In this document: piece by piece, positions 20,933 through 29,185 of the stretch
Layout of the letters: each line of letters opens with the position of its first letter
Position numbering within the stretch: position 1 is the first letter of the stretch
Program-made: the position numbers and the translations under genes
Assembly: GCA_902826115.1 (NCBI GenBank)
Contig: CADEDO010000018.1
Coordinates: 1-45,355 of the forward strand
Direction of reading: 5' to 3'
Length of the DNA stretch: 45,355 nucleotides
Origin: an uncultured Nitrosomonas sp.
Lineage (GTDB): Bacteria > Pseudomonadota > Gammaproteobacteria > Burkholderiales > Nitrosomonadaceae
Notes under the pieces: generated by a model
Told to the model about the DNA's origin: nothing
The model's database searches: none
Seen by the model: only the letters and a program-made list of their open reading frames with translations

Positions 20933-21745
20933 AACTGGAATCTTTTCTCTAACGAAGATTCTGTTTGAAATAAGTTGTAATCAGTCAATTTAGCCAGCCA
21001 TCGTGGCTTTTTACGTAGCCAGCCAATTTAATCAGTCGTGTGTTCTGGAACTTTTTTAAACACGAGAGATTTGTCAATTTCTACAGTTTGTAGAGTAATA
21101 AATTTAAACGCATAAATCCAAAAATTTTTCGATTCGCGGTACTTAATGACAATGAATCCGAAAGCAAAACTAAAGATCAATCCAGTGCGTTCTAGTTCTT
21201 TGTTTTGATAACGAGAATCGACGTTGGCTAGTAATGATAGCGTCATTTAATGAAGTCAATCTCTTTCCGTTATTAATTTTCGCATTCTATACACCGATGG
21301 ATGGTGCAATTTTGGAGGCTCTAGATTTGATTTGGAGGAGTTGCCTGATGTTTCTAAAAGAATTTTGTTGCCATTCAGAAGCAGTTATTGACGTGCAAGA
21401 AAAGAATTTCATGCGGCTTATCTCGGATATAGAGGGGACCGGGTAGACCGGTCTGCATTGAGTATGCGTGGGAGGAGATCGAGGTTCAATGCGGGTTTAA
21501 GACTGTCCGTTGTACAAAGCCTAATAGCCTAGTAGAGCGGATTAGATCGAGTGCGGCAATCTGTCACATTCTAATTTATGTGTTTTATCAGAATAATACT
21601 GCGCTAGTTAAGAAAATTTTGCATAGGTCAAATTCGATGGTTGCTGCGAAAGTGAGATTTTTCCTTGATGTCGATATGACCACTGATCCAGAAGCTTCTT
21701 GACCTCATCACAGTCATTATTTTATTTTTTAAACGAAGGGAAGAG
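20933..21745. other. Gene-poor region with decayed-looking open frames
   Basis: No convincing gene was found. A small hairpin AGCCA-TCG-TGGCT followed by TTTT lies at 20996-21012. The words TAATCAGTC, AATTTA and TAGCCAGCCA recur in reversed order at 20978-21000 and 21016-21037. Open frames at 21028-21246 (minus), 21234-21446 (plus) and 21433-21702 (plus, no early start) resemble no family that I can name with confidence. It may be a remnant of lost genes. It also holds the promoter of the di-heme peroxidase gene. Confidence 0.45.
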
Positions 21746-23200
21746 ATGAATAGTAAAAATAGCAAGGCATTAGTATCGGTGTTTGCTTCACTGACTATGC
21801 TGGCGACACCGGTATTGGCAGTAGATAGCGTGAGTATCATCGTCGAGAGTGAGCGTGCAATCTCACAGAAACCAAAAACTATCAGTGCGATTAATGCCCA
21901 TGGTGTAGATAGAACCTACAGCACGGAAGGCTTTATTGATTTTGAGAATGCTTTTTTTAAAAAATTTGGAACGAACGATCGGACTTGCGCGACTTGCCAT
22001 GTTCCTACAGAAGGGTGGGTAATTACCCCTAAAGGTGTAAAGGCGCGTTTCGAGAAAACGGCAGGCTTAGATCCGGTTTTTCGCTTGGTCGATGGCGCCA
22101 ATTCTCCTTTAGCTGACGTATCCACTGTTGAAAAGCGCCGTCAGGCTTATAGCATGTTGCTAAACAAAGCAAATATCCGTGTCGGTATTGGTATTCCTGC
22201 CAATGCCGAATTTGAACTGGATGCAGTAGATGATCCGTATGGTTTTGCAAGCGCGACAGAATTGTCATTGTTCCGTCGTCCTATGCCGACAACCAATCTG
22301 AAATTTATTAGTGCGGTTATGTGGGAAGGGCGTGAGACAACGCTTGATCCAAGCTCCAGCGATTGTATCTATGGCACGACAACCTGTTTCTCGCCGATAC
22401 CGTTTGATTTGTCCACACAAGCAAACCACGCCACATTGGGACATGCAGAGGCATTAGCGGCTCTGACCGAAGCAGAACGTGATGAAATTGTCGCGTTCGA
22501 GATGGGATTATTTACTGCGCAGGTGCGCGACAAAGCTGCCGGTAGTTTAACCGAAGATGGTGCTCACGGTGGACCTAGGGCACTGATTAATCAGTCTTAT
22601 TATTTTGGCATTAATGATACTCTTGTGGGAGATTATCGTACCCGCGAGCCTTTTAATCCCAATGTCATGTCGCTCTATAATACATGGCACCGCTATTCTG
22701 CTCGATCACGAATTGATCAGGAACGTGCTCGTGCCGCCATTGCGCGCGGTCAGGATTTGTTTAACAACAAGCCGATTCAAATTGCTGGAGTCAAAGGAAT
22801 CAATGATGATCTTGGTATAAGCGTATTGCCTGGTACATGCACCACTTGTCACAACACGCCAAATTCCGGCAATCATTCAACGCCAATGCCACTGGATATC
22901 GGCATCGCAGATGCATCGCGTCGTACGCCTGATATGCCTTTGTACACATTGAGAAACAAAACGACCGGCGAGACCATTCAAACTACCGACCCGGGGCGTG
23001 CTTTGATTACCGGCCAATGGAAAGACATAGGACGTTTCAAAGGGCCGGTTCTGCGTGCGGTTGCATCAAGACCTCCTTATTTTCACGATGGTTCTGCGAA
23101 AGATTTGCCAGCCGTCGTTGAGTTTTATGACACTCGCTTTGCAATTGGACTGACTGAGAGGGAAAAGTCTGATTTGGTGGCTTTCCTGGCTTCACTATAG
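21746..23200 (+). CDS. Di-heme cytochrome c peroxidase / MauG-family protein
   Basis: The product is 484 residues. A signal peptide (about residues 1-25, ending TPVLAVD) precedes two c-type heme sites, CATCH near residue 80 and CTTCH near residue 370. The C-terminal end has the family pattern GRFKGPVLRAVASRPPYFHDGSAKDL and VVEFYDTRFAIGLTEREKSDLVAFL. Such proteins act in the periplasm as H2O2 reductases or as MauG/MbnH-like oxidases that modify a partner protein. The ribosome-binding site AGGGAAGAG lies just before the ATG. It follows the tandem-duplicated protein by about 860 bp, so it probably has its own promoter. The exact substrate cannot be told from sequence. Confidence 0.9.
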   Translation: MNSKNSKALVSVFASLTMLATPVLAVDSVSIIVESERAISQKPKTISAINAHGVDRTYSTEGFIDFENAFFKKFGTNDRTCATCHVPTEGWVITPKGVKARFEKTAGLDPVFRLVDGANSPLADVSTVEKRRQAYSMLLNKANIRVGIGIPANAEFELDAVDDPYGFASATELSLFRRPMPTTNLKFISAVMWEGRETTLDPSSSDCIYGTTTCFSPIPFDLSTQANHATLGHAEALAALTEAERDEIVAFEMGLFTAQVRDKAAGSLTEDGAHGGPRALINQSYYFGINDTLVGDYRTREPFNPNVMSLYNTWHRYSARSRIDQERARAAIARGQDLFNNKPIQIAGVKGINDDLGISVLPGTCTTCHNTPNSGNHSTPMPLDIGIADASRRTPDMPLYTLRNKTTGETIQTTDPGRALITGQWKDIGRFKGPVLRAVASRPPYFHDGSAKDLPAVVEFYDTRFAIGLTEREKSDLVAFLASL

Positions 23201-23233
23201 AGTAGAGGTAATAGAAAAGGTTGGGTAGCTAAT

Positions 23234-23275
23234 AAAAAAATGCCCTACTGCTGAATTAAGCAGTAGGGCATTTTT
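23234..23275. terminator. Bidirectional rho-independent terminator
   Basis: A perfect 12-bp stem, TGCCCTACTGCT (23241-23252) with AGCAGTAGGGCA (23259-23270), is flanked by an A-run on the left and TTTTT on the right. It serves both the di-heme peroxidase gene and the convergent RTX gene. Confidence 0.95.
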
Positions 23276-23335
23276 GAGAAGAGAAAGACCTACCCGTGAT
23301 GCAAAATGCTGAAATGATTCATTCGTTGAGCCAAC

Positions 23336-23980
23336 TCAGAGACTGAAAACAATCATATCTGCAGTAAGATCACTAATATTGATACCAACAAACTCGATGG
23401 TTGCAGCACCACCAGCAAATTCAACGATATAACCATTATTGCCGGCAGGGTCGATTACTCTCGATATGTAAGGTAATAACTCTTCGATTTGATCGATGCC
23501 AATGGATGCTGTATCAAAAAATAGACGATCCTCGCCCGGTGTGAAATCAGCGATCTCAAAGCTGCCTAGCCCATAAAAACCAAAGGTGTCGTTGCCAGCA
23601 CCGCCATTCAGTCTGTCATAATCTGCTAGATCAGGTGCTGGAATGTTGGCTGGTTTGCTGCCGCCGGCTCTCAAAATATCATCGCCATTGCCGCCGAACA
23701 GTTTCTCGGTGCCTTCCTGTCCATCCAGATCATCATTGCCGTCTCCACCAGTCAAAATGCCATTGCCGGTGCCGCCTCTTAAGACATCATTGCCAGCGCC
23801 ACCTTCTATTTCATCGTGACCAGAACCGCCAATCAAGTCGAGATTATCCAAATCATCGCCAATGATCAGTAAGTCATCTTCACCGAATCCGGCAGATCCC
23901 AATCCATCGAAAGGGATTCCATCGATAAACTTAATCGCTCCCGAGCCCAAGTTAGGGCGCCTATCCCGTATTACTGCCAT
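23336..23980 (-). CDS. Small RTX calcium-binding protein, probable type I secretion substrate
   Basis: The product is 214 residues from the ATG at 23980, which is preceded by AGGAGA; an in-frame start at 24043 is less likely. The central part has RTX nonapeptide repeats of the GGxGxDxLx type: GGSGHDEIE, GGAGNDVLR, GGDGNDDLD, GGNGDDILR and GGAGNDTFG. The C-terminal region (FTPGEDRLFFDTAS, FVGINISDLTADMIVFSL) resembles the last module of RTX proteins, which carries the uncleaved type I signal. There is no N-terminal signal peptide. A Fur-like site overlaps its promoter, so it is probably made under iron starvation. A hemophore-like or siderophore-related role is possible but unproven. Confidence 0.85.
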   Translation of the reverse strand: MAVIRDRRPNLGSGAIKFIDGIPFDGLGSAGFGEDDLLIIGDDLDNLDLIGGSGHDEIEGGAGNDVLRGGTGNGILTGGDGNDDLDGQEGTEKLFGGNGDDILRAGGSKPANIPAPDLADYDRLNGGAGNDTFGFYGLGSFEIADFTPGEDRLFFDTASIGIDQIEELLPYISRVIDPAGNNGYIVEFAGGAATIEFVGINISDLTADMIVFSL

Positions 23981-24048
23981 AATGTTGTCTCCTGTAGTAT
24001 TGCTTAAAAGCAATTTATGCATTGAATATACATATCGTCTCATTAAGT

Positions 24049-24067
24049 AATAATGAGAATGATTCCT
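24049..24067. promoter_or_regulatory. Fur-box-like site upstream of the RTX gene
   Basis: AATAATGAGAATGATTCCT matches the Fur consensus at 13 of 19 positions and shares 17 consecutive bases with the bfd site (reverse complement). Confidence 0.75.
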
Positions 24068-24095
24068 ATTATATTAAATAATGGTTAAAATGCAA
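24068..24095 (-). promoter_or_regulatory. Candidate promoter of the RTX gene
   Basis: On the minus strand TTGCAT (24095-24090), a 16-bp spacer and a perfect TATAAT (24073-24068) run directly into the Fur-like site. This mirrors the bfd promoter. Confidence 0.7.
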
Positions 24096-24177
24096 TATTT
24101 ATTATCCGTCATAGCCGGGAATTGAATGGAGCAGCTTAAGTGATTGTGAATAAATATGAAATGACTGGCTGTCTGTT

Positions 24178-25758
24178 ATGATTCAGCCGCTTGAAGACTT
24201 GTTATTGCAAGCAAAACAGTTAATTGCTAGTGGGAAACTGAATGATGCGGCAGAGATACTGGATCCATTAAAGAATGAACATCCGATGTCACAGGATGTG
24301 GCAAGGCTTTGGTGTTCATTGGCAATGCGTACCCATCGTGCGAGCGAAGTGCTGGATTATGCTGAGAAAATTTACGCCCATGTGCAAAGTGATTTTTACA
24401 AGGCTCATTGGGCGCAGACGTTGGGTACGGCCAGTTTCATTTTGCTGGATTTGTCCGCAACCCGCGCCCATTTTGCCTGTGCCTTAAATCACCTAATGGC
24501 GCTGGCCAAAGCGGGAAAAATTCCGCCGAATAGAAAATCAGAAAAGATTCCACTAGGCGATGACAATGTATTTGCTTCAGGAGAAGCGGAAAATTTATTG
24601 AAGATGACCTGTGCTGAATTAGCCAAGTTGAGTATTCCTGCATTCCCATTTGCCGGGACTTTGCTAGGTTTGGTGCGTAATGGACGCCTGTTGGATTTTG
24701 ACAAAGATTTAGACATCGCTGTGTGGATGGAATCCTGGGAGGCTTGCTGTGCCGGGCTGGAGGGAATGGGGTGGGTCAGATCACCCATGCGCATTGAATA
24801 TAGCAATTATCGCGATTATGTTCATCCGGAATTGGGCATTACGCTGGATGTGTGTGGTTTGAAGCATCGAGAGGATCAGCGCATAGTCGGTGGATTTTCG
24901 CTTCCCAATCATCCAACAGAGTATCAGCGGGTGTCGGTTTTCCCTGCCTTTGATTTAGTGCAGCGCAGTACTGAATTCGGTGAAATCTGGTTTCCTCGCC
25001 AACCGGAGAAAATTCTCACAGCATTTTATGGGGACTGGCGAACACCCAATCCCCATTGGGATACCGTAATTTCCGCCCTCAATCTGGAAAGTTTTACGCT
25101 GTTGGTTCGTTGTTATGCCTACCATCGGCTGGTGCAGCGCTGGTTGCTGGGGGATCTTAATAAAGCCTGGTACTACGCGCATCAGATTGCTATGAAGGAT
25201 CCGGATGACGTGTTGGCTCTACGCAGTCGCCAATGGCTGGAGCGCGCCATCACGCGTTTAGGCAAGGAAATTCCGATGTGGCCCAAGCATCAGCGGCAAA
25301 AGCGCGTATATACGCGTATGGTGGCGGATTTGTTTCATGAAGGCCATGTCAATTTTTTGCAGGCAGCGCGTGCATTGGGCACGCATTTGACGGTGTGCGT
25401 GGTTTCCGATGAACGTGTACTGGAAAATAAGGGCAAGTTCCCCGTCATGAAGCAAGTAGAGCGTGCAGCGGTTGTTTCTGCTTGCAAATATGTGGATGCC
25501 GTGGTCACTGACACCCCTGCCAGTATTACCCCAGCATTCATGCAACAAAATGGTTATGATATTTATACGTTTGCGTGCGCATCCGAGCAGGAAAGACGGG
25601 ATAAATATAAGCTGTGCGAAACACTACCCACTGAAATGATCCAAGAGCTTGAATATACGCCGGGTATTTCAACTTCAGATTTGGTGGCGCGAATTCTAGC
25701 AGGGACCGGGAGTCAGGAAAGTGCCGCAAAGTCGAAGCGCAAGTCGAATAGGAAATAG
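24178..25758 (+). CDS. LicD-type phosphotransferase fused to a CTP cytidylyltransferase, with N-terminal helical repeats
   Basis: The product is 526 residues. Residues 1-105 are helical and TPR-like (LLLQAKQLIASGKLNDAAEIL). Residues about 135-300 form a LicD/fukutin-like nucleotidyltransferase fold with FAGTLLGLVRNGRLLDFDKDLDIA, including the acidic DxD metal site at 173-179, and later YVHPELGITLDVCG. Residues about 376-508 form a cytidylyltransferase domain with ADLFHEGHVNFLQAARALG (HxGH-type site at 387-390), KFPVMKQVERAAVVSACKYV and the family's GISTSDLVARI. LicD transfers phosphocholine or a related group to glycans, and the cytidylyltransferase makes the CDP-activated donor. One chain may thus make and use the donor. 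The tail is basic (KSKRKSNRK). No clear ribosome-binding site is visible. Confidence 0.82.
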   Translation: MIQPLEDLLLQAKQLIASGKLNDAAEILDPLKNEHPMSQDVARLWCSLAMRTHRASEVLDYAEKIYAHVQSDFYKAHWAQTLGTASFILLDLSATRAHFACALNHLMALAKAGKIPPNRKSEKIPLGDDNVFASGEAENLLKMTCAELAKLSIPAFPFAGTLLGLVRNGRLLDFDKDLDIAVWMESWEACCAGLEGMGWVRSPMRIEYSNYRDYVHPELGITLDVCGLKHREDQRIVGGFSLPNHPTEYQRVSVFPAFDLVQRSTEFGEIWFPRQPEKILTAFYGDWRTPNPHWDTVISALNLESFTLLVRCYAYHRLVQRWLLGDLNKAWYYAHQIAMKDPDDVLALRSRQWLERAITRLGKEIPMWPKHQRQKRVYTRMVADLFHEGHVNFLQAARALGTHLTVCVVSDERVLENKGKFPVMKQVERAAVVSACKYVDAVVTDTPASITPAFMQQNGYDIYTFACASEQERRDKYKLCETLPTEMIQELEYTPGISTSDLVARILAGTGSQESAAKSKRKSNRK

Positions 25759-25862
25759 CTTGATGTATTGAATAGGATCGGTATTTCCAACTATCATTGC
25801 TCAGCGACATAACGAACGGGGCATTTCATTGCGCTTCGTTCACTCATTTGAACAGTCAAAGT

Positions 25863-26594
25863 ATGGAATCCTCAATGATGCGTTTTATAGTGTTGATATT
25901 TTTCGGGATCGCTTGCGTGGCGAATGTGCATGGTAGTTCCTCGGTGATTGTGCCTGATACCATGGATGAGCGTGTGAAAGCCTGTACCATTTGTCATGGT
26001 GCAGAGGATGAAGCCGGGCGTGATGCGTATTACCCCCGCATCGCGGGTAAGCCGCAGGGTTATCTGTTTAATCAGTTGCGCAATTTCAGGGACGGCCGGC
26101 GCTATTACCAACCGATGAATATTTTGCTGGAAAATATGTCGGATGACTACCTGCAGTCAATCGCGCATCATTTTGCTTCACTCCAGTTGCCCTATCCGGC
26201 ACCTGAAAGCTTTGTCATGCAGCCTGAAGAAATTGAACTGGCGGAACGTTTCATTTACTCGGGTAATGCGCAGAAAGATGTTCCCGCATGTAGTGCCTGC
26301 CATGGAGATAATCTGATGGGAATAGAACCTGCCATTCCGGGGTTGATTGGACTTTCTCGTGCCTACATCACGGCACAGTTGGGTGGGTGGCGCAAAGGTA
26401 GCATTATACGGGGACAGGCCTCTGATTGTATGTCTGAGATTGCTAGACAGTTGACTGATCACGAGGCGGATACAATCGCAAAGTGGCTGGCGAATCAACC
26501 TGTTGCGGGAGAAGCCTCGCCATTGACTGCGCTTTCCCCGGAATTGGCGCAGCGCTGCCATCATCATATTCAAGAGAATGGAGGTGTTCGATGA
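25863..26594 (+). CDS. Di-heme cytochrome c (c4-like)
   Basis: The product is 243 residues from the ATG at 25863; ATGs at 25875 and 25878 are alternatives. A signal peptide (MRFIVLIFFGIACVANVHG) is followed by two class I heme domains, with CTICH and CSACH. Each is followed by the c4/c5-type pattern (YYPRIAGKPQGYLFNQLRNF; AIPGLIGLSRAYITAQLGGW). It is a periplasmic electron carrier. Its stop codon overlaps the start of the tri-heme cytochrome gene (ATGA), so the two are made together. Confidence 0.92.
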   Translation: MESSMMRFIVLIFFGIACVANVHGSSSVIVPDTMDERVKACTICHGAEDEAGRDAYYPRIAGKPQGYLFNQLRNFRDGRRYYQPMNILLENMSDDYLQSIAHHFASLQLPYPAPESFVMQPEEIELAERFIYSGNAQKDVPACSACHGDNLMGIEPAIPGLIGLSRAYITAQLGGWRKGSIIRGQASDCMSEIARQLTDHEADTIAKWLANQPVAGEASPLTALSPELAQRCHHHIQENGGVR

Positions 26595-27889
26595 TAAATC
26601 GGATCATGTCATTGGCCAGAAATTGCAAATGTACCAATCTCTTTGGGATATGCACCGCATGGCTGGTATTGATTTCAATCATGGTGTCTGCAAATACCCT
26701 TGCCAATGAGCTCGAGCGGTCAGGTGCCATGCAGTCATCCTCGCATCTGCTGCGCGGGGAATATCTGACGCGTATCGGCAACTGCATGGGATGCCACACG
26801 ACTAAAGGCGGACAACCATTTGCGGGCGGACGTCGACTGAATACGTCGTTTGGTGTTTTTGTGACGCCCAATATTACTCCCGACAAACAAATGGGCATCG
26901 GACTTTGGTCCGAAGAGGATTTCTGGCAGGCCCTGCATCACGGTAAGTCGCGCGATGGGCGATTGCTGTATCCGGCTTTTCCATATACTGAATACACCAA
27001 AGTGACGCGCCAAGACGCCAATGCGATGTTTGCATATCTGCAATCGCTGCCAGCCATTGCGCAATCCAATCCGTCGAGTGAAATTTCATTTCCTTATCAG
27101 TTTCAGCCATTGCTGACAATCTGGCGCGCTTTGTATTTCAAGGAAGGTGTCTATGTGACGGATTCATCCAAGAGCACGGACTGGAATCGTGGCGCATACC
27201 TTGTGCAGGGATTGGGGCATTGCAATGCTTGCCATACGACCCGCAATGCATTGGGAGCGAGCCAAGAAGATGCGCTGAAGGGAGGGCGCATCATGGGGGT
27301 GAATTGGTATGCGCCTTCCTTGTCGTCGCGTCTGGAAGCGGGAAGCAGTGATTGGACGCTTGAGGAAATCTCTGAACTGTTGACCAAGGGCATCACGCAC
27401 CGTGCGGTGGCTTCAGGCCCTATGGCAACGGTCATTCGGCAAAGTCTGCAATATTTATCGCAAGAAGATGCGCAAGCCATGGCCGTCTATTTAAAATCAC
27501 TGACAGGCGAGGAACGTAAGACGCCTGGCGTCAATTTCGCGGTGATGTCGGGTAGTTTACAGAGACATCTGGATTCTGGAGGGCAACTGTATAAAAAATA
27601 TTGCCAGTCCTGCCATGGCGAGAATGGCGAGGGTGCTCCGGGTGTTTATCCTGCACTGGCGGGTAATCGCAGTGTGCTGATGAATTCGCCGTTAAATGCC
27701 ATTCGCAGTGTACTGAATGGCGGTTATCCAGCTACCACAGCCGGAAACCCGCAACCTTATGGTATGCCGCCATTTCAACAGATTTTGCGTGATGAAGAGG
27801 TTGCGCTGGTAGTTTCATACATCCGTAATGCCTGGGGAAATCGTGGACGACTGGTCACTCCAGTGGATGTTGATCTGAGTAAAGGGTAA
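26591..27889 (+). CDS. Tri-heme cytochrome c, alcohol/gluconate dehydrogenase cytochrome-subunit-like
   Basis: The product is 432 residues from the ATG at 26591, which follows GGAGGT and overlaps the previous stop. An N-terminal hydrophobic segment (GICTAWLVLISIMVSANTLA) serves as signal or anchor. Three heme sites follow: CMGCH, CNACH and CQSCH. The spacing and motifs (LTRIGNCMGCHTTKGGQPFAGG, GAYLVQGLGHCNACHT, YKKYCQSCHGENGEG) match the membrane-associated cytochrome c subunits of PQQ or flavin dehydrogenases. These pass electrons to quinone or oxidase. No dehydrogenase catalytic subunit lies next to it, so its partner may instead be the di-heme cytochrome. Confidence 0.9.
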   Translation: MINRIMSLARNCKCTNLFGICTAWLVLISIMVSANTLANELERSGAMQSSSHLLRGEYLTRIGNCMGCHTTKGGQPFAGGRRLNTSFGVFVTPNITPDKQMGIGLWSEEDFWQALHHGKSRDGRLLYPAFPYTEYTKVTRQDANAMFAYLQSLPAIAQSNPSSEISFPYQFQPLLTIWRALYFKEGVYVTDSSKSTDWNRGAYLVQGLGHCNACHTTRNALGASQEDALKGGRIMGVNWYAPSLSSRLEAGSSDWTLEEISELLTKGITHRAVASGPMATVIRQSLQYLSQEDAQAMAVYLKSLTGEERKTPGVNFAVMSGSLQRHLDSGGQLYKKYCQSCHGENGEGAPGVYPALAGNRSVLMNSPLNAIRSVLNGGYPATTAGNPQPYGMPPFQQILRDEEVALVVSYIRNAWGNRGRLVTPVDVDLSKG

Positions 27890-27917
27890 AGTTTTTAATA
27901 ATCAAAAGCTTTATTTG

Positions 27918-27952
27918 ACGGCTCGCAGCGACTAATCATCGATGCGAGCCGT
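27918..27952. terminator. Inverted repeat between convergent genes, possible terminator
   Basis: ACGGCTCGCA (27918-27927) and TGCGAGCCGT (27943-27952) form a perfect 10-bp stem with a 15-base loop. There is no clear U-tract on either side. Confidence 0.5.
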
Positions 27953-27993
27953 GTGAAAGCCGCAAGCCACGGGCACTTACTGCTTATTTGAAT

Positions 27994-29151
27994 TTACTCG
28001 CCAGGCTGTAGCGTCACAGGTACCACAATTTCTTCGCCTTTCCGCAGCACGGTGAGCTGAATAGTATCCCCAACTTTATAGCCGTCAATGCGGGCGAGTA
28101 ATTTTTCTACTGAATCAACGGGTTTCTGTTCAACTGCAACGATGATGTCATTGGCGACGATATTGCCTTCCGGGGTCATTGTCGCCCCTTTGAGACCGGC
28201 TGAGTCTGCTGCGGATCCGGGGCTGATGGTCAGGATGACGACGCCACTGACTTTCAGGCGTTCAATCAAGCGATTATTGAGCTTTCCATCCACAGTAATG
28301 CCTAATGCTGGACGAATATATTTGCCGCGGCTGATGATCTGGGGAACGACGCGATTGACGGTATCGACCGGTACGGAAAATCCAATGCCTGCACTCGCCC
28401 CGCTGGGACTGTAAATGGCGGTATTGATACCGATCAATCGACCGGCGGAATCCAATAATGGACCGCCAGAATTGCCAGGATTAATGGCCGCATCGGTTTG
28501 AATCAGATTGTCAATGGTGCGTCCGTCACTGCCGGGTAGGGATCTATCGAGTGCAGAGACGATTCCTGTGGTGAGTGTCCAGTCCAGGCCGAAAGGATTG
28601 CCTATGGCGAATACTTTCTGTCCAACTTTAAGATCATGGCTACTGCCCAGCGGTACGGGAGCCGGGCGCTGGAATCCAATACCGATTTTTAGTACCGCGA
28701 TGTCATGCGCGGGACTGGCGCCAACCAGAGAGGCTTTGTAGTCGCGGCCATCGGCCAGGCGCACAATGGCTTCGCTAGCGCCTTTAATGACATGCAGATT
28801 GGTGATGATATGGCCGAGATCATCCCAGATAAAGCCCGAGCCGGTGCCGCTCGGAACCGAAAAGATATTGCGTGACCAGGCATCCATCACACGCTGACGG
28901 GTGGTGATGAACACCACCGAGTCGCGTGAATTTTCAAATAATTCAATGGTGCTTTTTTCATCCTCAGCCAGATTGCCGCGAGCCTGAACCACTCGTGGCT
29001 CGGATTTTTCCTGCCTGTTTTTATCACTGAAATAATCCGACTGCAGGATGTTCGGTAAATACTGGTACAAAAGACCGTTGAAAAATAGTGTGAGGACAAT
29101 GACGGTCAGTGCAGTCCATAATAAACGGGGTATCAATCCGTTATTGGGCAT
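27994..29151 (-). CDS. degS: DegS/HtrA-type trypsin-like serine protease with one PDZ domain
   Basis: The product is 385 residues. An N-terminal membrane anchor (LLWTALTVIVLTLFFNGLLY) is followed by a protease domain with the catalytic triad His (ITNLHVIKGA), Asp (AHDIAVLKI) and Ser (NPGNSGGPLLDSAG). A single PDZ domain lies at about residues 280-380 (LGITVDGKLN; VSGVVILTISPGSAADSAGL). One PDZ plus a membrane anchor is the DegS layout, rather than the two-PDZ DegP. In E. coli DegS cleaves RseA to release sigma-E; no rseA or rpoE is in the window. It is last in the operon cbpA-cbpM-trxC-degS. The symbol is assigned on architecture and could equally be an HtrA/MucD-type name. Confidence 0.88.
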   Translation of the reverse strand: MPNNGLIPRLLWTALTVIVLTLFFNGLLYQYLPNILQSDYFSDKNRQEKSEPRVVQARGNLAEDEKSTIELFENSRDSVVFITTRQRVMDAWSRNIFSVPSGTGSGFIWDDLGHIITNLHVIKGASEAIVRLADGRDYKASLVGASPAHDIAVLKIGIGFQRPAPVPLGSSHDLKVGQKVFAIGNPFGLDWTLTTGIVSALDRSLPGSDGRTIDNLIQTDAAINPGNSGGPLLDSAGRLIGINTAIYSPSGASAGIGFSVPVDTVNRVVPQIISRGKYIRPALGITVDGKLNNRLIERLKVSGVVILTISPGSAADSAGLKGATMTPEGNIVANDIIVAVEQKPVDSVEKLLARIDGYKVGDTIQLTVLRKGEEIVVPVTLQPGE

Positions 29152-29185
29152 AGGTATGCGCTCCTTTATCGTTGGTATGCATCTT

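Noticed and set aside
21028-21446. Two short open frames (minus 21028-21246, plus 21234-21446)
   Set aside because: No convincing ribosome-binding site, composition unlike real genes, and no family resemblance. Kept only as part of the gene-poor region.
21463-21640. tRNA-like look of GAGGTTCAATGC and transposase-like W-x-x-IEV pattern
   Set aside because: No cloverleaf could be drawn, and the protein resemblance is too faint and lacks a start codon or terminal repeats.
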